Part shown: positions 1-5,120 of the stretch, piece after piece
Layout: every line of letters begins with the position of its first letter
Numbering within the stretch: position 1 is the first letter of the stretch
NCBI GenBank assembly: GCA_003524745.1
Contig: DQGN01000007.1
Location: 21,954-27,475, forward strand
From: Patescibacteria group bacterium
Lineage (GTDB): Bacteria > Patescibacteriota > Kazan-3B-28 > UBA10110
DNA: 5,522 bases
Direction: 5' to 3'
Program-made: the position numbers and the translations under genes
The notes under the pieces: generated by a model
Seen by the model: the letters and a program-made list of their open reading frames with translations, nothing else
Database searches by the model: none
What the model was told of the DNA's origin: nothing

Positions 1-1
1 T

Positions 2-1462
2 AAGCCTTTGAAGAAAAAGGCTACAATTCTTAAGAAGAAAGCCAAACCGGTCCCAAAGGGATCCCTAAAAGGATTCGGGACTAAGGCAAAACCGGTACAA
101 CGTAAACCGGCTAAGGCCACTAGCCGGGCAAACAAAGTGGTCAAAAAAATCGGAAAAACTTTGGTCGGCAAAAAAGCCAAAGTCAAAACAAAATCACAAC
201 CGTTTGTTAAGGAAAAAATCAAAGCCAAGAAAGTGGCTGATCTTGCTGAAACAGCAGCACCGGAAGTTGTCGAAGAGCCGGAGTTGGATTTAACTGGCGG
301 AGAAGTGGTAGAAGAAATCCAAAGCTTCAAGGACAAAATAAAAAAATATAAGTTTCCGCCCGAAATCGAACATTTGTTGTTGAAAGGACAGGACCAGAAT
401 TTTGTTACCCAACAGGAATTAAATCAAGCCATTCCGGTAGCGGAAGAAAATGTGGAATTATTGGATAAACTTTACGAAGCCTTCTTAGATTTAGGCGTCG
501 AGGTAGTGGATTTGCGTGATGATTTAATCTGGCAAACAGCTACGGGGGCATCTTCGGATGTTGAAACTAAAAAAACGAAAAAGGCCAAAAAAAGTGTTAA
601 AAAAGGTCTTAGCGGGGACGAAGCCATCGAAGCAATTGGCGAAGATTCGGTACGGATGTATCTCAAAGAAATCGGTCAAATTGCGCTGCTCAAAAAACAC
701 GAAGAAGTAGCTTTGGCCAAACGGGTATCGGCGGGCGATAAAATGGCATCGAAGCAGTTAGCCGAAGCCAATTTGCGGTTGGTGGTTAGTATCGCCAAAA
801 AATACATCGGTCGGGGCTTGTCGCTGCTTGATTTAATTCAAGAAGGCAACATTGGCCTCATGAAAGCCGTAGAAAAATTTGATTATAAGCGCGGATTCAA
901 GTTTTCGACCTATGCGACTTGGTGGATCAAGCAAGCCATTACCCGGGCAATTGCCGATCAAGCCCGCACTATCCGAATTCCTGTGCACATGGTCGAAACT
1001 ATGAATCGGCTAGCCAGAACACAGCGACAATTGGTGCAAGAATTAGGTCGACCGCCTTCGCCCGAAGAAATCGCCAATGAAATGGGTATCGAAATCGAAA
1101 GAGTGAACCATATTTTGAAGATTTCACAGGAAACTGTGTCGTTGGAAAAATCGGTTGGAGACGAAGACGACAGTTTGTTAGGCGACTTTATTAAAGATGA
1201 AGAGAATCTGACCCCCGATGAACAATCAGCCCAAGATTTATTGAAATCAGATATTAGTATTGTGCTGCATTTGCTTACTCCTAGAGAACAACGGATTCTG
1301 AAAATGCGGTTTGGGTTAGAGGGGGAATGGGCGCATACATTAGAGGAAGTTGGCCACGAATTTGGGGTAACCCGCGAACGGATCCGCCAAATCGAAGCCA
1401 AGGCCCTCGCCAAACTCAAGAAATCCAAAGACTCCAAGAAATTAAAAGATTACCTTGAGTAA
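2..1462 (+). CDS. rpoD: Primary (housekeeping) RNA polymerase sigma factor RpoD, 5'-partial
   Basis: Group 1 sigma-70 factor that directs core RNA polymerase to -35/-10 promoters. Residues are numbered from the TTG at 8. Residues 1-75 are a Lys/Ala/Pro-rich basic tail; about 105-175 resemble region 1.1; 187-200 are a second lysine-rich linker; about 211-245 are region 1.2 ([11 protein letters not shown]). Region 2 spans about 252-325 and includes [12 protein letters not shown] and the region 2.4 motif [15 protein letters not shown]. Region 3 spans about 327-405. Region 4 spans about 415-470, with the helix-turn-helix ending [18 protein letters not shown]. The large non-conserved insert of E. 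coli RpoD is absent. The TTG at 8 has no ribosome binding site in view and the frame stays open to base 2 with Lys-Pro, matching the tail's composition, so the true start is probably left of the window. The stop is TAA at 1460-1462. Family assignment is very secure; the start is not. Confidence 0.96.
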   Translation, partial: KPLKKKATILKKKAKPVPKGSLKGFGTKAKPVQRKPAKATSRANKVVKKIGKTLVGKKAKVKTKSQPFVKEKIKAKKVADLAETAAPEVVEEPELDLTGGEVVEEIQSFKDKIKKYKFPPEIEHLLLKGQDQNFVTQQELNQAIPVAEENVELLDKLYEAFLDLGVEVVDLRDDLIWQTATGASSDVETKKTKKAKKSVKKGLSGDEAIEAIGEDSVRMYLKEIGQIALLKKHEEVALAKRVSAGDKMASKQLAEANLRLVVSIAKKYIGRGLSLLDLIQEGNIGLMKAVEKFDYKRGFKFSTYATWWIKQAITRAIADQARTIRIPVHMVETMNRLARTQRQLVQELGRPPSPEEIANEMGIEIERVNHILKISQETVSLEKSVGDEDDSLLGDFIKDEENLTPDEQSAQDLLKSDISIVLHLLTPREQRILKMRFGLEGEWAHTLEEVGHEFGVTRERIRQIEAKALAKLKKSKDSKKLKDYLE

Positions 1463-1470
1463 TCTCTCTT

Positions 1471-1668
1471 CGTCATTCTGAACTACCCCTCCGTCATCCT
1501 GAACTGATGAAGTATTCCTTACTTCGTCATCCTGGCCTCGTCCAGGATCGTATAATTGTTTCAGGATCTCTGTCTTGTCCGTCATCCTGAACTTGATTCA
1601 GGATCTACCCACCGTCATTCTGGCTTGCCTGCCCTCCGTAGCCTTGGCGAAGGATGGGTCCAGAATCT
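1471..1668. repeat. Array of CGTCATCCTGA-type intergenic palindromic repeats
   Basis: The motif CGTCATYCTG occurs five times, all in the same orientation, at 1471, 1492, 1525, 1580 and 1613. Complete units end in an inverted arm reading CAGGATCT or CAGAATCT, so each can fold into a hairpin. At 1584-1605 TCCTGAA pairs with TTCAGGA across CTTGA. At 1530-1547 TCCTGG pairs with CCAGGA. The unit at 1471 is only a left arm, and TTTCAGGATCT at 1559-1569 is only a right arm. The unit at 1613 is stretched by an inserted second palindrome. Similar repeats are common in intergenic DNA of several bacterial groups (recalled, not searched). Lying just after rpoD, the hairpins may also act as 3'-end signals. 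No reading frame here looks coding. Confidence 0.8.
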
Positions 1669-1685
1669 TATATCAGATTCCAGAG

Positions 1686-1714
1686 TTGCTATTTACTGCT
1701 TTTTAACTCATAAT
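1686..1714 (+). promoter_or_regulatory. Candidate promoter of the tRNA-Asn gene
   Basis: TTGCTA (1686-1691) and CATAAT (1709-1714) are 17 bp apart and match the sigma-70 consensus at 4/6 and 5/6 positions. Transcription would start near 1721, leaving a 5' leader of about 25 nt ahead of the tRNA. The region is AT-rich, so a chance match is possible. Confidence 0.4.
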
Positions 1715-1745
1715 TTTTAATTGTAAGTCCGAGGCACATTAATAA

Positions 1746-2038
1746 TCCGGGGTAGCTCAGCGGTAGAGCAGTTGACTGTGATCGTAAAACGCAGCCCTTG
1801 GTGGAAACGCCAAGGTGAACATCTTGGGATAACGGTGAAGACTAAGTCGTGAGATATGTTAACACCGTGGGAACCCGCCTAAGTTTTATTAAGTTGTGGC
1901 GGGGCACCGTAGAGACTAGATACCGAGATGCCTAAATCCCATTCGTGGGACACGGTAAAGATATAGTCCACACCGTAATGAAAATTATGGGTTTGTGTAA
2001 TCAATTGGTCGTGGGTTCGAATCCCTCCCCCGGAGCCA
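1746..2038 (+). tRNA. tRNA-Asn(GUU) interrupted by a group I intron
   Basis: Exons are 1746-1779 and 1998-2038. Joined, they give a cloverleaf of 72 nt plus an encoded CCA (2036-2038). The acceptor stem TCCGGGG/CCCCGGA pairs fully, with discriminator G. The D stem is GCTC/GAGC with loop AGCGGTA. The anticodon stem is GTTGA/TCAAT (one G-U), with loop CTGTTAA giving anticodon GTT for asparagine. The T arm has loop TTCGAAT and a stem with one T-T mismatch (positions 50-64). The intron falls between anticodon positions 35 and 36. Only this junction gives a 7-nt loop, so the splice sites are well determined. This is the only complete tRNA in the window and needs splicing to be functional. Confidence 0.93.
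1780..1997 (+). ncRNA. Group I self-splicing intron in tRNA-Asn, no internal ORF
   Basis: Compact 218-nt ribozyme that should excise itself from the pre-tRNA. Helices found by eye: P1 pairs exon CTGT (1776-1779) with GCAG (1791-1794), giving the required U-G at the splice site. P2 is an 8-bp hairpin with a GAAA loop (1796-1815). P3 pairs CATCTTGG (1820-1827) with CCGAGATG (1923-1930). P4 pairs ACGGTG (1832-1837) with CACCGT (1863-1868). P6 pairs CCCGCC (1874-1879) with GGCGGG (1898-1903). P7 pairs GACTA (1914-1918) with TAGTC (1964-1968), inside the classic AGAGACTA and AAGATATAGTCC elements. P8 has a TTCG loop (1937-1950). P9 has a GAAA loop (1973-1990). The last base is G, as expected. The core resembles the Azoarcus tRNA-Ile intron (from memory), suggesting subgroup IC3. 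I could not resolve P5. No homing endonuclease is encoded. Confidence 0.93.
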
Positions 2039-2042
2039 AAAT

Positions 2043-2071
2043 ATTCTCTGCTATGGAAGCAGATAATTTTT
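2043..2071 (+). terminator. Probable intrinsic terminator after tRNA-Asn
   Basis: TCTGC (2047-2051) pairs with GCAGA (2059-2063) around a 7-nt loop. The stem extends by ATT/AAT across one mismatch and is followed by TTTT. It begins 5 nt after the tRNA CCA. The stem is short and AT-tipped, so strength is uncertain. The same stem with a different loop recurs at 3055-3071, which supports selection on the pairing. Confidence 0.55.
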
Positions 2072-2095
2072 AGTACCCCAGAAAGGATTCGAACC

Positions 2096-2104
2096 TGATA
2101 AGAT
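2096..2104 (+). promoter_or_regulatory. Candidate extended -10 promoter, repeat copy A
   Basis: TG-A-TAAGAT fits an extended -10 element (TGn plus a TAnnnT hexamer) and is identical to the sequence before the Nudix gene at 3103-3111. No convincing -35 is visible. Transcription would start near 2111, giving the gene at 2150 a leader of about 40 nt. Confidence 0.35.
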
Positions 2105-2149
2105 AAATATGAGAATAACAAGGCACTTATTATTTTAAATAATTAAGTT

Positions 2150-2995
2150 ATGAAATATATCGATGCCATTAAGGGAAGTTTAATCGCGCTAGTTATTTTT
2201 GTGGTTGGCAGTTACTTAATTGTGGGCAATGGGCCCTCTAATGAAATCCAGATAGTTTTTACTGTTAGCAGTTTCTTGTTTGCTATCCTTTCTGGGTTTT
2301 TTATTTCTCGGTTTAACGCTCGCTATGATAGAGTCAGAGAATTGATTGTAATAGAAGATGCACATTTTCTTTCGATTTATAAAATAGCGTCTTTTTATGG
2401 TAAAGAATTTTTAGAAAAAATAACTGATCTGATCGATAAATATTATATTTTAGCCTACGATATGGATACCTCAGAGGGACACACAGAATACAAATATAAT
2501 GCCAAATATTTTTTGGGTATTTATGATGAGATGGGGAAATTGGATCAGAAGTATCGTAGTGAGAATAGTTTTGGCATAATATTAAGCGATTTGGTTGAAA
2601 TTGAAAATAGTCGCAATGCCAGGTCTGTGTTAGCAGAGGAAAGAGTCAGCATAGGGCAATGGGCAATTTTGGTTGCGTTGTCTGCCATAGTTGTGTTTTC
2701 AGTATTCTATATGCAGATGCCCACAATCTATTCCCAAACCGTTACAGTATTGTTATCAACAGTCGTTGTTATGATCTTGCTCATTCTAAGGGATTTACAG
2801 AATATGCGTTTGAATGGGAAGTTGGTTGCGGTAGAATCTGGCCAAGAAGTGTTCGAAGATATTGGGAGGTTGCGTTATTATCATCAAAAATATCTAGATG
2901 AAGGCTCTATAGAAATTCCTGAATTTGTTAAAAGTTACCGATTGGGTACACACATACCTGGCCAGGAACCCAAGATCAAGGTAATTAACAGGTAA
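2150..2995 (+). CDS. Four-helix membrane protein, DUF4239/bestrophin-like
   Basis: 281 aa, function unknown. Two hydrophobic helices at about 7-26 and 32-54 are followed by a soluble stretch of about 110 residues, then helices at about 168-187 and 195-214, and a polar C-terminal tail of about 65 residues. The segment after helix 2 (RYDRVRELIVIEDAHFLSIY, residues 59-78), together with the two-plus-two helix layout, resembles the DUF4239 'bestrophin-like' family, where an R-rich motif precedes a V-E-E/D-A helix. This is recalled family knowledge and not confirmed by search. A bestrophin-like fold would suggest an ion channel or membrane sensor, but nothing here proves transport. No Shine-Dalgarno sequence precedes the ATG (AAATAATTAAGTT). 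The gene stands alone between two tRNA-end-like repeats, which suggests it arrived as a module. Confidence 0.85.
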   Translation: MKYIDAIKGSLIALVIFVVGSYLIVGNGPSNEIQIVFTVSSFLFAILSGFFISRFNARYDRVRELIVIEDAHFLSIYKIASFYGKEFLEKITDLIDKYYILAYDMDTSEGHTEYKYNAKYFLGIYDEMGKLDQKYRSENSFGIILSDLVEIENSRNARSVLAEERVSIGQWAILVALSAIVVFSVFYMQMPTIYSQTVTVLLSTVVVMILLILRDLQNMRLNGKLVAVESGQEVFEDIGRLRYYHQKYLDEGSIEIPEFVKSYRLGTHIPGQEPKIKVINR

Positions 2996-3013
2996 TCATC
3001 TAAAGTTGCTCAG

Positions 3014-3045
3014 CAGGTTATAACATTCTCCACCCAGGGGAGCCA
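3014..3045 (+). repeat. Direct repeat copy B: degenerate tRNA-3'-end-like sequence
   Basis: This 32-nt segment matches 4440-4471 at 30 of 32 positions. It ends CAGGGGAGCCA, like the acceptor 3' strand, discriminator G and CCA of a tRNA-Asn (the E. coli tRNA-Asn ends CAGAGGAGCCA, from memory). Upstream, GCTCAG (3008-3013) resembles a D arm. No cloverleaf forms: the anticodon arm and 5' acceptor are missing. It is best read as a tRNA remnant or attachment-site scar. It continues into sequence homologous to the flank of the real tRNA-Asn up to 3122. Confidence 0.7.
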
Positions 3046-3054
3046 AAAATATTG

Positions 3055-3079
3055 TCTGCAGTAGTGGCAGATTATTTTA
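3055..3079 (+). terminator. Weak terminator-like hairpin in repeat copy B
   Basis: TCTGC (3055-3059) and GCAGA (3067-3071) enclose a 7-nt loop and are followed by TTATTTTA. The stem is identical to that after tRNA-Asn while six loop or flank bases differ. It lies 60 nt after the membrane-protein stop codon and could end that transcript. Confidence 0.4.
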
Positions 3080-3102
3080 CATACCAAATATCAGGTTAGA
3101 AC

Positions 3103-3111
3103 TGATAAGAT
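3103..3111 (+). promoter_or_regulatory. Extended -10 promoter for the Nudix-hydrolase pair, probably leaderless
   Basis: TG-A-TAAGAT sits so close to the Nudix ATG (3118) that the predicted start of transcription, about 7 nt downstream of the hexamer, falls on or beside the A of ATG. The same nonamer lies in repeat copy A. There is no Shine-Dalgarno sequence, consistent with a leaderless mRNA. No clear -35 is visible. Confidence 0.45.
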
Positions 3112-3117
3112 AGATTT

Positions 3118-3564
3118 ATGAGTAAATATGACGGCACAGTAGAAACAACGGCTTGCCCCCTGATCATCAACGATAAGGATGAAATTTTACTGATTAAATC
3201 TCCCAAGTGGGGAGATAAATATATCTTACCGGGTGGGCATATAGAGCACGAGGAAACTATTGTTCAAGCAGTTATCAGAGAAACCAAAGAAGAAACTGGT
3301 TTAGATGTTAAACCATTATATTTAGTTAATATAGGCAGTGTTATTAATGACCCGTTTTTTAAACGCAAAGCCCATTTTGTGTTCTTGGATATCGCTTGCC
3401 AATTAATTAGCGGCGAAATGAAAGCTGACATTGAAGAAGTCTCTGAAACTATCTGGGTATCTCCAGAAGAAGCATTAAAACTACCCTTAATAGCTGGCGT
3501 AGAAACATCAATCAGAAATTATCTGGCTGGTGTCAAAATGAATATTGATGAATATGTTTTTTAA
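3118..3564 (+). CDS. Nudix hydrolase
   Basis: 148 aa, a complete single-domain Nudix protein that would hydrolyse a nucleoside diphosphate linked to another moiety, using Mg2+ or Mn2+ in the cytoplasm. The Nudix box runs from G40 to L62: G40, five residues, E46, seven residues, then R54-E55-T-K-E58-E59-T-G61-L62. The metal-binding E55, E58 and E59 are all present. Position 56 is Thr where a hydrophobic residue is usual. The preceding strand and turn (KYILPGGHIE, 34-43) are typical of MutT/ADP-ribose-type folds, as is the C-terminal WVSPEEALKLPL. The substrate cannot be read from the sequence. The gene is followed after 1 nt by an alpha/beta hydrolase, so the two are probably cotranscribed and translationally coupled. 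Confidence 0.95.
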   Translation: MSKYDGTVETTACPLIINDKDEILLIKSPKWGDKYILPGGHIEHEETIVQAVIRETKEETGLDVKPLYLVNIGSVINDPFFKRKAHFVFLDIACQLISGEMKADIEEVSETIWVSPEEALKLPLIAGVETSIRNYLAGVKMNIDEYVF

Positions 3565-3565
3565 T

Positions 3566-4438
3566 ATGAACGCGGAATTTATTAGATTTACTACAGACGA
3601 CCAATTAATCCTGCAGGGGATTGTTTATCATCCAGATAGCCAAACCGAAAAGGTCTATCTACATATCCACGGTATGGCTGGCAATTTTTACGAGAACAGA
3701 TTTTTGGATGCTATGGCAAAAGAGCTAACAGATAATGGCTATGCATTTATGAGTATTAATACCCGGGGACATGATTACATTGCTGATTTCCCTATTGCTG
3801 GTCCAGAAGAGAAGTCCAAGAAGATAGGGGATGCCTATGAAATATTCGAAGAATGTTTGCTGGATTTTAAACCGGCCATAGATTATTTACAAGAACACGG
3901 TTATAAAGAAATAGTTTTATGTGGGCACAGCTTAGGGGCAGTAAAAGTTGCTTATTATATAGCCGAAACTCAAGACCAAAGGATTAGTAAACTTATCCTA
4001 ATGTCTCCTCCAGATATGGTTGGGCTGACAGAGAAAGAAAGCAATTTTGGAGAGACGATGGAACAAGCCAAGAAAATGGTCTCTGATGGAAAAGGGAATG
4101 AATTATTACCTGGATTGCTGTGGGGTTGGTATTATCTATCAGCCAATACCTATCTAAACTTCAGTATTCGGGATAACCCTATAGATATTTTCAATACATA
4201 TGACAAATCTAAACCATCACTACTTAGTGAAATTAGAATTCCAACGCTTGCTTTCTTGGGCGAGAAAGATGACGCGGCTATAATGCCTCCTCAGGAAGCT
4301 TTGGAGATTCTGAAAGCCAAAGCCAGAAATACTTCGAGGTTCGACATAGATATAATTCCAAATGCCCCCCATAGTTATTTTGGCTGTGAAAAGGAAATGG
4401 CTCAAAGAATAGTGAGTTGGCTAGGGGTAGAGCAATAA
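3566..4438 (+). CDS. Alpha/beta hydrolase (serine hydrolase)
   Basis: 290 aa from ATG 3566. This is a cytoplasmic alpha/beta-hydrolase fold with no signal peptide, probably an esterase, lipase or peptidase-like enzyme acting on a small carboxyl substrate. The oxyanion region is HIHGMAG (33-39), followed by NTRGHD (65-70). The nucleophile elbow is GHSLGA (120-125) with Ser122. The acid is Asp235 in GEKDD and the base is His269 in NAPHS. The full triad is thus present in the right order, with a cap insertion at about 150-215. The start is chosen because ATG 3566 lies 1 nt after the Nudix stop (3562-3564) and gives a family-like N terminus. In-frame starts at 3545 (TTG), 3548 and 3554 would overlap the Nudix gene and add up to 7 residues. 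The last codons coincide with a D-arm-like sequence (4420-4434), so the C terminus may have been reshaped by insertion. Confidence 0.92.
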   Translation: MNAEFIRFTTDDQLILQGIVYHPDSQTEKVYLHIHGMAGNFYENRFLDAMAKELTDNGYAFMSINTRGHDYIADFPIAGPEEKSKKIGDAYEIFEECLLDFKPAIDYLQEHGYKEIVLCGHSLGAVKVAYYIAETQDQRISKLILMSPPDMVGLTEKESNFGETMEQAKKMVSDGKGNELLPGLLWGWYYLSANTYLNFSIRDNPIDIFNTYDKSKPSLLSEIRIPTLAFLGEKDDAAIMPPQEALEILKAKARNTSRFDIDIIPNAPHSYFGCEKEMAQRIVSWLGVEQ

Positions 4439-4439
4439 A

Positions 4440-4471
4440 CAGGTTATGACATCCTCCACCCAGGGGAGCCA
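4440..4471 (+). repeat. Direct repeat copy C: degenerate tRNA-3'-end-like sequence
   Basis: Matches 3014-3045 at 30 of 32 positions and ends CAGGGGAGCCA. It starts 1 nt after the hydrolase stop codon. GGTTATGACATCC can be aligned to a tRNA T arm (GGTTCGAATCC) with a swollen loop. Unlike copy B, similarity stops at the CCA: the downstream hairpin and promoter are not shared. It marks the right boundary of the Nudix-hydrolase module. Confidence 0.7.
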
Positions 4472-4486
4472 CATAGAAGCTAACCG

Positions 4487-4514
4487 TTGCTTTTTATTGG
4501 CATTAGCGTATAGT
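4487..4514 (+). promoter_or_regulatory. Candidate promoter for the CxxC-x17-CxxC protein gene
   Basis: TTGCTT (4487-4492) and TATAGT (4509-4514) are 16 bp apart and match consensus at 3/6 and 5/6. Transcription would begin near 4521, only about 3 nt before the ATG at 4524, again suggesting a leaderless or nearly leaderless mRNA. The -35 overlaps a small hairpin with a T-run (AAGC 4477-4480 with GCTT 4489-4492) that could instead end transcription of the hydrolase. Confidence 0.35.
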
Positions 4515-4523
4515 ACCAGAGCT

Positions 4524-5051
4524 ATGAGGAATTTTGATCAACGGGGAGGCAGTCGCGGGGGGTTCAAATCTGGTGGAAGCCGGGGTTTTGGCCGGCTTAA
4601 GTTTGGCGGCGACAGAGATCGGCGCGGTGGCGATCGTGATCGCGGGCCAGTAACTATGCATAAAGCTGTCTGTGCTACTTGTGGCGAAAGCTGTGAAGTA
4701 CCTTTTCGTCCCTCGGGCGACAAGCCGGTTTATTGTAGTGGTTGTTTCAGGGCTGCTCAAGATGGCGGCGAACGCGGCGACAGAGCTCCCAGAAAAGAGT
4801 TTGGTCGACCTAGCTTTACCAAGAGCCCGGATTATCGGAACAGTGGTGGTAGTGACAACAAGCGTGAATTCGAGACCATTAATACTAAATTAGACAAGTT
4901 AACTACTTCTATCAATAGATTGGTCGATGTTCTGGCAGACAACAAATCCGGTATTAATGCCGAAAATAAGTCAGAAAAAGTTGTGAAAAAACCATCAGCC
5001 AAAAAACCCACCGCAGTTAGGAAATCAATCAAGCAGCCCAAGAAAAGTTAA
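4524..5051 (+). CDS. RGG-rich protein with CxxC-x17-CxxC zinc-binding domain
   Basis: 175 aa, probably RNA-binding. Residues 7-40 are rich in RGG, RG and DRDR motifs. The central domain holds C50-A-T-C53, seventeen residues, then C71-S-G-C74, the exact CxxC-x17-CxxC spacing, with an extra Cys57; two paired cysteines on each side would bind one zinc ion. Residues about 116-140 (starting FETINTKLDKL) form a short amphipathic helix that may coil or oligomerise. Residues 150-175 are a Lys/Pro-rich basic tail. I chose ATG 4524 because the longer frame from 4446 runs through repeat copy C and adds 26 residues of non-domain sequence. A second in-frame stop (TAG) follows the TAA by two codons. This domain recurs in Patescibacteria proteins (from memory); its molecular role is not established. 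The RRM gene downstream fits a role in RNA metabolism. Confidence 0.85.
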   Translation: MRNFDQRGGSRGGFKSGGSRGFGRLKFGGDRDRRGGDRDRGPVTMHKAVCATCGESCEVPFRPSGDKPVYCSGCFRAAQDGGERGDRAPRKEFGRPSFTKSPDYRNSGGSDNKREFETINTKLDKLTTSINRLVDVLADNKSGINAENKSEKVVKKPSAKKPTAVRKSIKQPKKS

Positions 5052-5105
5052 TCTAAATAGTTTCCTGATAAAAATTGGCATCGATTTTTGATGAATGTCC
5101 GGCTT

Positions 5106-5114
5106 TGTTATACT
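5106..5114 (+). promoter_or_regulatory. Extended -10 promoter of the small RNA
   Basis: TG-T-TATACT is an extended -10 element with a 5/6 hexamer. A weak TTGATG lies 15 bp upstream of the hexamer (5088-5093) and TTTTGA 17 bp upstream. The predicted start of transcription is about 5121, exactly the first base of the basal stem of the RNA described next. Confidence 0.6.
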
Positions 5115-5120
5115 AAAAGT

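Larger units (their letters stand above)
2032..2113. repeat. Direct repeat copy A: tRNA-Asn 3' end plus downstream flank
   Basis: This stretch covers the acceptor end of tRNA-Asn, the hairpin, and a tail reading CTGATAAGATA then ATGAG. It recurs in diverged form at 3039-3122. Over 2032-2077 against 3039-3085 I count 36 matching bases of 46 with one single-base gap, and the CTGATAAGATA tail matches exactly. The two copies bracket the membrane-protein gene. Within copy A, 2074-2098 also looks like a T arm read from the minus strand. Confidence 0.7.

Noticed and set aside
958..1437. Minus-strand frame of 159 codons opposite the rpoD 3' half
   Set aside because: The plus strand encodes unmistakable sigma regions 2-4 here; the opposite frame shows no motif.
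1471..1668. CRISPR array
   Set aside because: Units differ in length and sequence, spacing is irregular and there are no uniform spacers.
1879..2121. Minus-strand frame of 80 codons across the tRNA and intron
   Set aside because: It contains the GGGIRTHDQLI-type translation that arises when a tRNA is read backwards; it is a well-known false protein and overlaps the ribozyme core.
2109..2138. Nine-codon frame starting at the ATG in repeat copy A
   Set aside because: Too short and without support. More likely a remnant of a start region, discussed under the portable promoter.
3008..3045. Repeat copies B and C (also 4415-4471) as functional tRNA genes
   Set aside because: No acceptor stem partner at the 5' side, no anticodon arm, and a deformed T loop; they cannot form a cloverleaf.
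4446..4523. N-terminal extension of the CxxC-x17-CxxC protein to ATG 4446
   Set aside because: The extension is read from the tRNA-like repeat and spacer, has no domain character, and would skip a plausible promoter placed just before ATG 4524.
4503..5041. Several minus-strand and alternative-frame ORFs over the RGG/zinc gene
   Set aside because: They arise from the biased codon content of the Gly/Arg- and Lys-rich regions; only the plus-strand frame has a recognisable domain.
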